This document shows positions 27,967 through 37,155 of a DNA stretch of 64,000 nt, in pieces. The translations under genes and the position numbers were made by a program. The DNA is taken from positions 1,369,001-1,433,000 of the forward strand of contig NZ_CP032548.1 of assembly GCF_003867015.1 (NCBI RefSeq). The letters run 5' to 3'. This stretch comes from Tenacibaculum singaporense. GTDB lineage: Bacteria > Bacteroidota > Bacteroidia > Flavobacteriales > Flavobacteriaceae. Position 1 is the first letter of the stretch, and every line of letters starts with the position of its first letter. The notes below the pieces were generated by a model. It was given only the letters and a program-made list of their open reading frames with translations. It was not told the DNA's origin and searched no databases.

Positions 27967-30339
27967 ATGGAAAGCACAACATGTTTTCATTGTGGTAACG
28001 AGTGCGATACAAAAATAATTACAATAGAAGATAAATTTTTCTGCTGTAATGGATGTAAAATGGTTTATGAAATTTTTTCAGAAAACGATTTAACTTGTTA
28101 TTACGATTTTCAAAACAACCCAGGAGCAATACCTGAAGAAATACAAGGAAAATATGATTTCTTGGATAATGAATCCATTGTAGATAAACTATTAGAGTTT
28201 AACGATGGTAATGTACAAGTGGTAAATTTATACATTCCACATATACATTGTAGCTCCTGTATCTGGGTATTAGAAAACTTACATAAACTACAGGAGTTTG
28301 TATCTTCATCTCAAGTTAATTTTCCAAAAAAGACAGTACGAATTACGTTTAATTCCGAAAGAACATCACTTAAAGAAATAGTATTACTGTTAAGTTCTAT
28401 TGGTTATGAACCTTACATAAGTCTTGAAGATTATGAGGTAGGAAAAAAGAAGGTAGACCGTAGTTTAATTTATAAGCTAGGAATAGCAGGTTTTGCTTTT
28501 GGAAATGTTATGTTTTTGTCATTTCCTGAATACTTTGAAGTATCTGAATATTGGTTAGAGCAATACAAAGGAATCTTCCGTTGGTTAATGTTTATATTTT
28601 CGTTACCTGTAGTGTTTTATGCTGGACAAGACTATTTTATTTCTGCTTATAAAGGACTTCGTTCTAAAATTTTAAACATTGATGTTCCTATTGCTTTAGG
28701 AATATTTGTGTTATTTGTACGTAGCACAGCAGAAATTGTATTAGACCTAGGAACAGGCTTTTTTGACAGTTTAACAGGGCTAGTGTTCTTCTTATTATTA
28801 GGGAAGTTTTTTCAACAGAAAACCTATAATTTCTTGTCATTTGAACGCGATTACAAGTCGTACTTTCCAATTGCAGTCACAAAAATAACAGCGGATAAAA
28901 AAGAAGAAAACACACAAATCTATGATGTTAAAAAAGGAGACAGACTACTAATTAGAAACCAAGAATTAATTCCTGTTGATGGAATTTTAATTAACGGAGA
29001 AGCAAAAATAGATTACAGTTTTGTTACAGGTGAGGCTGTTCCTGTAAATAAAAAGTCAGGAGATAAATTATTTGCAGGAGGAAAGCAACTGTCAGGAAGT
29101 ATAGAAATGGAGGTGCTAGCTTCGGTTTCACAAAGTTACTTAACACAGTTGTGGAGTAATGATGTATTTCAAAAAGATAAAAATTCATCATTTAAAACGT
29201 TGACCGATAAAATCAGTAAGAACTTTACCATCATTGTATTGTCAATAGCATTTTTGTCTACAACCTTTTGGTTGTATTATGATTCAAGTGTAGCATTAAA
29301 CGTATTTACGTCCGTATTAATTATTGCATGTCCGTGTGCCATAGCCTTAGCAGCACCGTTTACTTTAGGGAATATCCTACGAATCTTTGGAAGAAAGAAA
29401 TTTTATTTAAAGAATGCTACAATAGTAGAACAATTAGCAGCTATAAACTCTGTTATTTTTGATAAAACAGGTACGCTTACCACTAATAAAGAAAATACGA
29501 TAACGTATAAAGGTGAAGATCTAAATAAACTCCAAAAAGCGATATTAAAAAGCTCATTAAGGGCTTCAAATCATCCGCTAAGTAGAATGTTATATGCTTC
29601 TTTAGAAGAAGAAATGTTACCAGTTGATAATTACCAAGAATATGTAGGAAAAGGAATTGAGACAAGTTATCAACAAATAAGATTAAAAATAGGTTCGTCT
29701 TCTTTTGTAAAAAATGCAGAAGAACGATTAAATTTTGATACTTCGGTTCATATTAGTGTTAACGATGAGTATAAAGGAAAGTTTGTGTTTAAAAATGCTT
29801 ACAGAAAAGGTGTTGAAAACCTGTTTTCTAACTTAAATAAAAAGTATGATTTATCAGTTGTTTCAGGAGATAATGAAGGAGAAAAGAAGTTTTTAGAGGA
29901 GTTACTACCTAAAGAAACAACATTTTTATTCAATCAAAAACCGCAAGATAAGCTACATTATGTAGAGGAACTACAAGAAAAAAACAAAAGTGTATTGATG
30001 ATTGGTGACGGATTAAATGATGCAGGAGCGTTAGCTCAAAGTAATGTAGGAATAGCTTTATCGGAAAATATCAATGTATTTTCACCTGCTTGCGATGCTA
30101 TTTTAGATGCCACAAAATTTAGTGAAATAGGAAACTATATAAAAGCTTCACAAAAAGCGATAAAAATTATTAAGTATTGTTTTTTACTATCTTTAATGTA
30201 CAATGTTGTAGGACTTTATTTTGCGGTAACGGGGCGGTTAATGCCTGTAATAGCAGCTATTTTAATGCCGTTGAGTTCAATTAGTGTAGTAATATTTACA
30301 ACCATAGCAACCAATATTTTAGGTAGAAAAATAAAATAA
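27967..30339 (+). CDS. ccoI: Heavy-metal P1B-type ATPase, CcoI/FixI-like copper exporter
   Basis: A 790-residue P1B ATPase. It begins with a cysteine-rich zinc-ribbon-like segment (C6, C9, C13, then FFCCNGCKMVYEIF), typical of CcoI proteins, followed by a heavy-metal-associated domain with CSSC (HIHCSSCIWVLENL). About eight membrane helices surround the actuator domain (VTGEAVPV), the metal-binding C455-P-C457 in helix 6 and the phosphorylated D499 (DKTGTLT); the hinge is MIGDGLNDAGALAQ. CcoI delivers copper from the cytoplasm for the haem-copper centre of cbb3 oxidase, whose genes lie 3.3 kb downstream. The ATG at 27967 was chosen over an upstream TTG at 27925 that lies within the promoter. 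Confidence 0.93.
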   Translation: MESTTCFHCGNECDTKIITIEDKFFCCNGCKMVYEIFSENDLTCYYDFQNNPGAIPEEIQGKYDFLDNESIVDKLLEFNDGNVQVVNLYIPHIHCSSCIWVLENLHKLQEFVSSSQVNFPKKTVRITFNSERTSLKEIVLLLSSIGYEPYISLEDYEVGKKKVDRSLIYKLGIAGFAFGNVMFLSFPEYFEVSEYWLEQYKGIFRWLMFIFSLPVVFYAGQDYFISAYKGLRSKILNIDVPIALGIFVLFVRSTAEIVLDLGTGFFDSLTGLVFFLLLGKFFQQKTYNFLSFERDYKSYFPIAVTKITADKKEENTQIYDVKKGDRLLIRNQELIPVDGILINGEAKIDYSFVTGEAVPVNKKSGDKLFAGGKQLSGSIEMEVLASVSQSYLTQLWSNDVFQKDKNSSFKTLTDKISKNFTIIVLSIAFLSTTFWLYYDSSVALNVFTSVLIIACPCAIALAAPFTLGNILRIFGRKKFYLKNATIVEQLAAINSVIFDKTGTLTTNKENTITYKGEDLNKLQKAILKSSLRASNHPLSRMLYASLEEEMLPVDNYQEYVGKGIETSYQQIRLKIGSSSFVKNAEERLNFDTSVHISVNDEYKGKFVFKNAYRKGVENLFSNLNKKYDLSVVSGDNEGEKKFLEELLPKETTFLFNQKPQDKLHYVEELQEKNKSVLMIGDGLNDAGALAQSNVGIALSENINVFSPACDAILDATKFSEIGNYIKASQKAIKIIKYCFLLSLMYNVVGLYFAVTGRLMPVIAAILMPLSSISVVIFTTIATNILGRKIK

Positions 30340-30345
30340 AAAATT

Positions 30346-30678
30346 ATGAAGATAGCATCATTTTTAGAAGATATAAAATTTAATGAACTTAAACCAGCAG
30401 TGTCTTTATTATTAGATACAGATTTCTCAAAAGAAATACGAGTGGTATTTAAAAAAGGGCAAACTATGGAAGATCACCAAGCTCCATTTGCAATCATTGT
30501 TCAAATAGTAAAAGGGTCTATAGATTTTGGAGTCGCAGGAGAAGTAAAACAAATGGTTACTGGAGATATAATTTCATTAAAACCACAAGTAGTACATAAT
30601 CTAACAGCGACTGAAGAGAGTATTGTAAGGTTATCGTTATCAAAATTAGACACTTTAAAAAGAGTAAAAGAAGTATAA
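30346..30678 (+). CDS. Small cupin-like protein
   Basis: A 110-residue protein with a cupin-like beta-barrel pattern (FKKGQTMEDHQAPFAIIVQIVKG, then GDIISLKPQVVHNLTATEES). The two His (DHQAP and VVHNL) could bind a metal. Function unknown. It lies 6 bases after ccoI and 2 bases before deoC, so it belongs to the same transcript; similar small cupins occur near cbb3 and stress genes in flavobacteria. Confidence 0.65.
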   Translation: MKIASFLEDIKFNELKPAVSLLLDTDFSKEIRVVFKKGQTMEDHQAPFAIIVQIVKGSIDFGVAGEVKQMVTGDIISLKPQVVHNLTATEESIVRLSLSKLDTLKRVKEV

Positions 30679-30680
30679 TT

Positions 30681-31346
30681 ATGAATATTAATAAATATAT
30701 AGATCATACTTTATTAAAAGCTACAGCAACTAAAGCAGATATAGTAAAGCTATGTAATGAGGCCAAAAAATATAATTTTTATGCAGTTTGTGTAAATGGA
30801 TGTTATGTAGAATTGGCAGCCAAAGAGTTAAAAAACTCGGATGTAAAAGTAGCAGCTGTAGTAGGTTTCCCTTTAGGAGCAATGACAACCAAAGCTAAAA
30901 TTTTTGAAGCTAAAGAATGTATAAAAAACGGAGCTTCAGAAATAGATATGGTTATCAATATTGGTAAGTTGTTAGATGGTGAAGAAAATTATGTAGAAAA
31001 AGAAATTCGATTGATTAAAGAAGAAATAGGAGAAAATATATTAAAAGTAATTTTTGAAAACTGTTACCTATCTAAGGAACAAATAAAAATAGCAAGTCAA
31101 TTAGCGGTAGAAGCCGGAGCTGATTTTGTAAAAACATCTACAGGCTTTGGTACTGAAGGGGCTACTTTTAAAGATGTAATGATAATGGATAGTGTTGTAG
31201 ATGGAAAAGCGCAGATAAAAGCAGCTGGTGGTATTAGAGATATCGAAACAGCTAAGAGGTACATAGAAATGGGAGTAACTCGTTTAGGAACCTCGTCAGG
31301 TGTTTCATTAGTAACGAGTGGTATTTCAGGTAAGAATCAGTATTAA
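30681..31346 (+). CDS. deoC: Deoxyribose-phosphate aldolase
   Basis: A 221-residue DeoC, which splits 2-deoxyribose 5-phosphate into glyceraldehyde 3-phosphate and acetaldehyde. It starts with the signature IDHTLLKATAT; E87/D89 (ASEIDMVINIG) and the Schiff-base lysine K151 (ADFVKTSTGFG) are present, as is the second lysine in IKAAGGIRD. It stands next to the purine nucleoside phosphorylase gene, so together they degrade deoxynucleosides. The upstream cupin gene ends 2 bases before, linking this pair with the ccoI transcript. Confidence 0.96.
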   Translation: MNINKYIDHTLLKATATKADIVKLCNEAKKYNFYAVCVNGCYVELAAKELKNSDVKVAAVVGFPLGAMTTKAKIFEAKECIKNGASEIDMVINIGKLLDGEENYVEKEIRLIKEEIGENILKVIFENCYLSKEQIKIASQLAVEAGADFVKTSTGFGTEGATFKDVMIMDSVVDGKAQIKAAGGIRDIETAKRYIEMGVTRLGTSSGVSLVTSGISGKNQY

Positions 31347-31385
31347 AATAAGTTTTTAATAACTCAAAATCTAAAAGAACAAAGA

Positions 31386-32084
31386 ATGAGCGTACATATA
31401 GAAGCAAAGAAAGGAGAAATAGCAGAAACTGTTTTATTACCAGGTGATCCTATGCGCGCAAAATGGATAGCAGAAACATTTTTAGAAAATCCAACGTGTT
31501 ACAATGATGTTCGTGGAATGCTAGGTTTTACAGGAACGTATCAAGGAAAGCGAATATCTGTTCAAGGAACTGGAATGGGAATTCCTTCCACATTAATTTA
31601 TTGTCATGAATTAATTACAGAGTATGGAGTTAAAAATTTAATAAGAGTAGGTTCAGCTGGTTCTTATCAAGAAGATGTAAAAATTAGAGATATTGTTATA
31701 GCCATGGCAGCATCAACAAATTCTGGATTAAATACTATACGTTTCAACGGAGCTGATTATGCGTCGACAGCAAGTTTTGAACTATTCCAAAAAGCTATTG
31801 AAGCAGCTAAGCAGAAAGGAATTCCATTAAAAGCAGGAAACATTTTAAGTTCAGACGAGTTTTATGCCGATAAATTTGAAAGCTATAAAAAGTGGGCAGA
31901 TTATGGAGTGCTTTGTGTTGAGATGGAAACAAATGGGCTGTATACTGTTGCTGCAAAACACAAAGTAAACGCACTATCAATTTTAACCATTTCAGATAGT
32001 TTAGTTACTGGAGAAAGAACGACTGCAGATGAAAGAGAACAAACCTTTAAAGAAATGATTGAAATCGCTTTAGAATTGGCTTAA
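31386..32084 (+). CDS. deoD: Purine-nucleoside phosphorylase, DeoD type
   Basis: A 232-residue hexameric-type PNP. Motifs are [17 protein letters not shown] at about 18-34, [31 protein letters not shown] at about 178-186 and the catalytic region [10 protein letters not shown]. It phosphorolyses (deoxy)adenosine, inosine and guanosine, yielding (deoxy)ribose 1-phosphate for the DeoC route. It lies 39 bases after deoC. A dispersed repeat follows. Confidence 0.95.
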   Translation: MSVHIEAKKGEIAETVLLPGDPMRAKWIAETFLENPTCYNDVRGMLGFTGTYQGKRISVQGTGMGIPSTLIYCHELITEYGVKNLIRVGSAGSYQEDVKIRDIVIAMAASTNSGLNTIRFNGADYASTASFELFQKAIEAAKQKGIPLKAGNILSSDEFYADKFESYKKWADYGVLCVEMETNGLYTVAAKHKVNALSILTISDSLVTGERTTADEREQTFKEMIEIALELA

Positions 32085-32085
32085 T

Positions 32086-32116
32086 GTCACCTCGAGCGTA
32101 GTCGAGAGGTCTCACA
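32086..32116. repeat. Short palindromic intergenic repeat (CCTCGAG...CGAGAGG)
   Basis: The sequence CACCTCGAGCGTAGTCGAGA followed by GGTCTCAC can fold as ACCTCGA/TCGAGAGGT with a small bulge. I recall near-identical units scattered between genes of many Flavobacteriaceae, but only this one copy is in the window. It lies between deoD and hemN. Confidence 0.45.
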
Positions 32117-32134
32117 ATTTTTAACTTAATACAT

Positions 32135-33499
32135 ATGAAAAATTCACTTATTCAGAAATATAACATTCCAGGACCAAGATATACAAGTTATCCAACCGTT
32201 CCGTATTGGGACAATGAAACTTTTTCAAAGGAAAAATGGATTAAAACTTTTAAGCAATCGTTTATCGAAAGTAACTCATCAGAAGGAATTAGCTTATATA
32301 TTCACTTACCATTTTGCGAGAGTTTATGTACGTTTTGTGCGTGTCATAAACATATAACAAAACGTCATGAAATGGAAGATCCGTATATAGAAACTGTTTT
32401 AAAAGAATGGCAGTTATATGTTAATTTGGTAGATGAAACACCTATAATAAAAGAAATTCATTTAGGAGGAGGGACTCCAACATTCTTTTCAGAAAAACAA
32501 TTAAAAAGATTAATTGACGGGATTTTTATCAATGCAGAAAAACATCCTAATCATGAATTTAGTTTTGAAGGGCATCCAAACAACACCACAAAAGAACACC
32601 TACAAACCTTATATGATTTAGGATTTACAAGAGTGAGTTTTGGAGTACAAGATTACAATCCAAAAGTGCAAGAAGCAATTCATCGAATTCAGCCTTTTGA
32701 AAATGTTCAAAACGTACATAATTGGGCAAAAGAAATAGGGTATACATCTATCAGTCACGATTTGGTATTTGGACTTCCGTTTCAAACCAAGGAAAATGTA
32801 ATTCATACCATTAATAAAACAAAAGAGCTAGAACCTGATAGAATTTCGTTTTATAGTTATGCGCATGTTCCTTGGGTAAAAGGAGTTGGGCAGAGAGGAT
32901 TTAATGAAGATGATTTACCTAAAAATGAAGAAAAGCGAGAGTTGTATGAAATAGGAAAGGAGTTGTTTGCAGAAATGGGTTACATAGAAATAGGAATGGA
33001 TCATTTCGCGTTACCTACTGATAGCTTATACAAAGCTACAGAAGAAAAAACACTGCATCGTAACTTTATGGGATACACTGCTAACAAAACACAGTTAATG
33101 GTAGGCTTAGGAATGTCGTCAATCTCTGATTCTTGGTACGGATTTGCACAAAATGTAAAAACGGTAAAAGAGTACGAAAGAGTTGTAAACGAAGGAGAAA
33201 TTCCTGTATTTAGAGGGCATATATTATCAGAAGAAGATTTAATTATTAGAAAGCATATTTTAAATATCATGTGTCATTTCTCCACTTCGTGGGAAGAAGA
33301 GCAATTACAGATAGAAAATGTAGAAACGTATATTGAAAAATTGGAAGAAATGATAGATGATGGTTTGGTCTCTATAAAAGGAAATAAGTTAACCGTTCCA
33401 GAAAAAGCAAGACCCTATGTGCGTAATATCTGTATGGCATTCGATAAGAAATTACATGAAAAACAACCAGAAACCAAACTGTTTTCAATGACTATTTAA
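32135..33499 (+). CDS. hemN: Oxygen-independent coproporphyrinogen III oxidase
   Basis: A 454-residue radical SAM enzyme that converts coproporphyrinogen III to protoporphyrinogen IX without oxygen. The start YNIPGPRYTSYPTVPYW is typical of true HemN. Cluster cysteines C61, C65 and C68, with C70 (FCESLCTFCACHKH), are followed by LGGGTPTFF and by ISFGVQD-like SFGVQDYNP. Haem made here can supply the cbb3 oxidase genes that follow. It has its own intrinsic terminator and no Crp/Fnr-type repeat upstream. Confidence 0.95.
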   Translation: MKNSLIQKYNIPGPRYTSYPTVPYWDNETFSKEKWIKTFKQSFIESNSSEGISLYIHLPFCESLCTFCACHKHITKRHEMEDPYIETVLKEWQLYVNLVDETPIIKEIHLGGGTPTFFSEKQLKRLIDGIFINAEKHPNHEFSFEGHPNNTTKEHLQTLYDLGFTRVSFGVQDYNPKVQEAIHRIQPFENVQNVHNWAKEIGYTSISHDLVFGLPFQTKENVIHTINKTKELEPDRISFYSYAHVPWVKGVGQRGFNEDDLPKNEEKRELYEIGKELFAEMGYIEIGMDHFALPTDSLYKATEEKTLHRNFMGYTANKTQLMVGLGMSSISDSWYGFAQNVKTVKEYERVVNEGEIPVFRGHILSEEDLIIRKHILNIMCHFSTSWEEEQLQIENVETYIEKLEEMIDDGLVSIKGNKLTVPEKARPYVRNICMAFDKKLHEKQPETKLFSMTI

Positions 33500-33508
33500 A
33501 CAGCGAAG

Positions 33509-33539
33509 AACTCGAAGATTTTTTCTTCGAGTTTTTTTA
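33509..33539 (+). terminator. Intrinsic terminator after hemN
   Basis: AACTCGAAGA (33509-33518) pairs with TCTTCGAGTT (33524-33533), followed by a T run. Confidence 0.85.
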
Positions 33540-33556
33540 TGAAAAAAAATTAAAAC

Positions 33557-33600
33557 ATGACAAAAGTCATATTTTAAGAAAACCTTCACAAGTATCTTTG
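33557..33600 (+). promoter_or_regulatory. cbb3 oxidase promoter with Crp/Fnr-type operator
   Basis: ATGAC-AAAA-GTCAT (33557-33570) is a perfect inverted repeat centred at 33563.5. The -7 element TATCTTTG begins at 33593, again 29.5 bp downstream, putting the operator near -42 from a start about 33606. ccoS begins at 33623. Confidence 0.7.
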
Positions 33601-33622
33601 AACTATAATTATCAGGCAAGAT

Positions 33623-33787
33623 ATGAGCGTTATTTACTTACTACTATCACTAAGTATTTTAGTGGCTATTATTTTCTTTATAGCATTTATTGTTTCAGTA
33701 AAAAAAGGGCAGTACGATGATTCGTACACGCCGTCAGTTCGCATGTTATTTGATGATGAACTGGTAAAAGAAGAAACAAAGAACTAA
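33623..33787 (+). CDS. ccoS: cbb3-type oxidase assembly protein CcoS
   Basis: A 54-residue protein: MSVIYLLLSLSILVAIIFF begins a single N-terminal membrane helix, then a charged tail (KKGQYDDSYTPSVRMLFDDE). This matches CcoS, needed for haem and copper insertion into CcoN. First gene of the oxidase operon, 33 bases before ccoNO. Confidence 0.9.
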   Translation: MSVIYLLLSLSILVAIIFFIAFIVSVKKGQYDDSYTPSVRMLFDDELVKEETKN

Positions 33788-33820
33788 CAATTAACAATAG
33801 ATATTAAATTCAAATAGATT

Positions 33821-36022
33821 ATGGAAATGCAACAATTTTATTACGATAATAAGATCGTAAAAAAATTCATCTACGCAACCTTACTATGGGGAATAGTAGG
33901 TTTTTCAGTAGGATTGTTATTGGCTTTTATGTTTTTATTCCCAAATTTAACTGACGGAATTTCGTGGTTAAGTTTTGGACGTTTAAGACCATTACATACG
34001 AACGCAGTAATTTTTGCATTCGTAGGAAATGCCATTTTTGCAGGAGTTTACTACTCACTACAACGATTACTGAAAGCCCGTATGGCGAGTGATTTTTTAA
34101 GTAACTTTAACTTTTGGGGATGGCAGTTAATAATTGTTGCAGCAGCCATAACACTTCCGTTAGGGTATACAACTTCAAAAGAATATGCCGAATTAGAATG
34201 GCCAATTGATATTGCCATAGCATTAGTTTGGGTAGCTTTTGGTGCTAACATGATTTGGACAATCTTACAAAGAAGACAACGTCACTTATATGTAGCAATT
34301 TGGTTCTATTTAGGGACTTTTGTAACCGTAGCGGTATTACACATTTTTAACAGTTTAGAATTACCTGTTAGCTTTATGAAAAGTTATTCAGTGTATGCAG
34401 GAGTTCAAGACGCATTAGTACAATGGTGGTACGGACACAACGCTGTGGCATTCTTCTTAACGACTCCGTTCTTAGGATTAATGTACTACTTTGTTCCTAA
34501 AGCGGCTAATCGTCCAGTATATTCATATAGATTATCTATTGTACACTTCTGGTCGTTAATTTTTATCTACATCTGGGCAGGACCTCACCACTTATTATAC
34601 ACATCTTTACCAGATTGGGCACAAAACTTAGGAGTAGCGTTCTCAGTAATGTTAATTGCACCATCTTGGGGAGGTATGATTAACGGATTACTAACACTTC
34701 GTGGAGCTTGGGATAAAGTTAGAGTAGATCCAGTATTAAAATTCATGGTAGTTGCAATTACAGGGTATGGTATGGCAACTTTTGAAGGACCGATGTTATC
34801 GTTAAAGAATGTAAATGCAATTGCGCACTTTAGTGATTGGATTATTGCTCACGTACACGTAGGTGCTTTAGCATGGAACGGATTCTTAACCTTTGGTATG
34901 TTATATTGGTTAGTACCAAGAATGTTCAAAACAAAACTATACTCTACAGCATTGGCTAACTTCCATTTCTGGATTGGAACTTTAGGTATTATTATGTATG
35001 CACTACCAATGTATGTTGCAGGGTTTGTGCAAGCTTCAATGTGGAAACAGTTTAATCCAGATGGAACGTTAACTTATGGTAACTTCTTAGAAACAGTAAA
35101 CGAAATCATTCCAATGTATTGGATGCGTGCTATTGGAGGAAGTTTATTTATCCTTGGAGCATTTGTAATGTTATACAACATTGTTAAAACGGTAAGATCA
35201 GGAAGTGGAGTAACAGATGAATTAGCAGAAGCAGCAGCATTAACAAAAGTATCTAAATATAGAACATCTAAAGAAGGTTGGCACACTTGGTTAGAAAGAA
35301 GACCAGTAAAATTAACTATCTATGCTACTGTAGCGATTTTAATTGGAGGGGTTGTTCAAATTATACCAACCTTATTAGTAAAATCTAATATTCCAACAAT
35401 AACAAGCGTACAACCTTATACTCCACTAGAATTAGAAGGTAGAGATATTTATATCCGTGAAGGATGTGTGGGATGTCACTCACAAATGGTACGTCCATTT
35501 AGATCGGAAGTAGAACGTTATGGAGAATTTGCAAAAGCAGGAGAGTTTGTATACGATCATCCATTCTTATGGGGGTCTAAACGTACAGGTCCAGATTTAT
35601 TAAGAGTTGGAGGAAAGTATAACGATAGTTGGCATTTAAACCACATGTATGACCCACAAAGTACATCGCCAGGATCTATTATGCCAGCATACCAATGGCT
35701 AGTAAGAAACAAGTTAGATAAGAGTGATACCGAAAGCAAAATGAAAGCAATGGTTAGCTTAGGAGTTCCTTATACAGAAGAAGATATAGCCAATGCGCAA
35801 ACAAGCATGGAAGAGCAAGGAACTAAAATTCAAGAGAACTTATATGCAGATCCTGATTTCAAAACGAATTATGAAGCAGATAAAAAGTACGCTCAGGAAA
35901 ACGGACAAACTTTCATAGAAATGAAAGATAGAGAAATTGTAGCTTTAATCGCTTATTTACAACGATTAGGTACCGATATTAAGATTAAAGATGTAGAAGA
36001 TCAATTAAGCGCTAAAAACTAG
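33821..36022 (+). CDS. ccoNO: Fused cbb3-type cytochrome oxidase subunits I and II (CcoN-CcoO)
   Basis: A 733-residue fusion. Residues 1 to about 480 are CcoN, the catalytic haem-copper subunit with about 12 helices: the CuB ligand in WWYGHNAVAFF, the His pair in IWAGPHHLLY and the haem ligands in IIAHVHVGALAWNG are visible. After a linker and one helix (about 485-510) comes CcoO, with a single haem c motif CVGCH at 549-553 and QMVRPFRSEVERYGEF. cbb3 oxidases reduce oxygen at very low concentration and pump protons. The N-O fusion is known in Bacteroidetes, whereas proteobacteria keep two genes. It lies in ccoS-NO-Q-P-G order. Confidence 0.97.
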   Translation: MEMQQFYYDNKIVKKFIYATLLWGIVGFSVGLLLAFMFLFPNLTDGISWLSFGRLRPLHTNAVIFAFVGNAIFAGVYYSLQRLLKARMASDFLSNFNFWGWQLIIVAAAITLPLGYTTSKEYAELEWPIDIAIALVWVAFGANMIWTILQRRQRHLYVAIWFYLGTFVTVAVLHIFNSLELPVSFMKSYSVYAGVQDALVQWWYGHNAVAFFLTTPFLGLMYYFVPKAANRPVYSYRLSIVHFWSLIFIYIWAGPHHLLYTSLPDWAQNLGVAFSVMLIAPSWGGMINGLLTLRGAWDKVRVDPVLKFMVVAITGYGMATFEGPMLSLKNVNAIAHFSDWIIAHVHVGALAWNGFLTFGMLYWLVPRMFKTKLYSTALANFHFWIGTLGIIMYALPMYVAGFVQASMWKQFNPDGTLTYGNFLETVNEIIPMYWMRAIGGSLFILGAFVMLYNIVKTVRSGSGVTDELAEAAALTKVSKYRTSKEGWHTWLERRPVKLTIYATVAILIGGVVQIIPTLLVKSNIPTITSVQPYTPLELEGRDIYIREGCVGCHSQMVRPFRSEVERYGEFAKAGEFVYDHPFLWGSKRTGPDLLRVGGKYNDSWHLNHMYDPQSTSPGSIMPAYQWLVRNKLDKSDTESKMKAMVSLGVPYTEEDIANAQTSMEEQGTKIQENLYADPDFKTNYEADKKYAQENGQTFIEMKDREIVALIAYLQRLGTDIKIKDVEDQLSAKN

Positions 36023-36027
36023 AAATC

Positions 36028-36195
36028 ATGTTAAAGTTTGTAAAAAATCATATGGAAACTATTGCAGGTATTGAAATATACCCAATTATTTCACTAACCA
36101 TATTCTTTACATTTTTTGTAGTGTTGTTTTGGTGGGTGTTTACAGCCAAGAAAGAGTATATAAGTAGGGTAAGTAATTTACCATTAGATAACTAG
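36028..36195 (+). CDS. ccoQ: cbb3-type oxidase subunit CcoQ/FixQ
   Basis: A 55-residue single-helix protein (MLKFVKNHMETIAGIEIYP, membrane segment about 17-39, then FTAKKEYISRVSNLPLDN). Size, helix and position between ccoNO (5 bases upstream) and ccoP (15 bases downstream) identify it as CcoQ, which stabilises the complex. Confidence 0.88.
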   Translation: MLKFVKNHMETIAGIEIYPIISLTIFFTFFVVLFWWVFTAKKEYISRVSNLPLDN

Positions 36196-36210
36196 AAAAT
36201 TCAAAGTAAG

Positions 36211-37119
36211 ATGAAAAAATATTTTCAATCTATAGTATATATCATTTTTGTAGCAGTAACCTTTTTTGCTATTACTACTGCAATTAAATCATACGAAAAT
36301 CCATTTAGCCTGTATGAGCACCCGTTAGTATGGATAGCAATTGTAGGTCTTATAACAGTAGTTATATTAAAAGAAGCTTTAAATATTGTAGCACAGCAAA
36401 AGGCAGAACAGCTTCAAATGGAAAAAGAAGGAATTCAACCTGAAGAAGTTGATAATTGGGCTTGGGCTAAGAAAATTATTAATAAATGGACAGAAGCTAA
36501 AGCTATTGAAGAGGAAGATGAAATTATCCTAGATCATAACTATGATGGAATTAAAGAGTTAGATAATAACTTACCGCCATGGTGGCTGTACATGTTCTAT
36601 GCAACAATCATTTTTGCAGCGGTATATTTAGTAAGATACCATGTATTGGGAGCAGACAATCAAGAAATGGAATATGCCCAAGCAGTAGCAGAAGCTAAAA
36701 AAGAACTGGCAGCGTTCAAATCAACTTCAAAAGAAGCTGTTATTGATGCAGAAACAGCTACTGTTTTAACAGATGCTGGAGATTTAAGTAGAGGTAAGGC
36801 GGTATATAATCTAAACTGTGCAGCATGTCACATTGCTGATGGTGGAGGTGGTATTGGACCAAACTTAACCGATAATTACTGGATTTTAGGTGGTGGTATG
36901 AAAAATATCTTCAACACTATTGCTAATGGAGGTAGAGATGGTAAAGGTATGGTTGCGTGGAATAAAACGCTAAAACCTAAAGACATTCAAAAGGTAGCAA
37001 GTTATATTATCTCTTTACAAGGAACTACTCCAGCAAAACCAAAAGAACCTCAAGGAGAGTTGTATAAAGAAGAAGGTCAGGCACCAGCTGAAGAACAAGC
37101 AAAAGACAGTATTCAATAA
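36211..37119 (+). CDS. ccoP: cbb3-type cytochrome c oxidase subunit III (CcoP), mono-haem
   Basis: A 302-residue protein. An N-terminal hydrophobic region (about 7-27 and 39-58) is followed by a cytoplasmic loop and the CcoP signature NLPPWWLYMFYATIIFAAVY near 122-142. The cytochrome c domain has one haem motif CAACH (C203, C206, H207), with axial Met in GKGMVAWN. Proteobacterial CcoP has two haems; only one is here. The C-terminal tail is rich in K, P, E and Q. It passes electrons to CcoO. Confidence 0.93.
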   Translation: MKKYFQSIVYIIFVAVTFFAITTAIKSYENPFSLYEHPLVWIAIVGLITVVILKEALNIVAQQKAEQLQMEKEGIQPEEVDNWAWAKKIINKWTEAKAIEEEDEIILDHNYDGIKELDNNLPPWWLYMFYATIIFAAVYLVRYHVLGADNQEMEYAQAVAEAKKELAAFKSTSKEAVIDAETATVLTDAGDLSRGKAVYNLNCAACHIADGGGGIGPNLTDNYWILGGGMKNIFNTIANGGRDGKGMVAWNKTLKPKDIQKVASYIISLQGTTPAKPKEPQGELYKEEGQAPAEEQAKDSIQ

Positions 37120-37155
37120 AAATAGTAGTTACAAATTAGTTTTTAATAGTTGATT

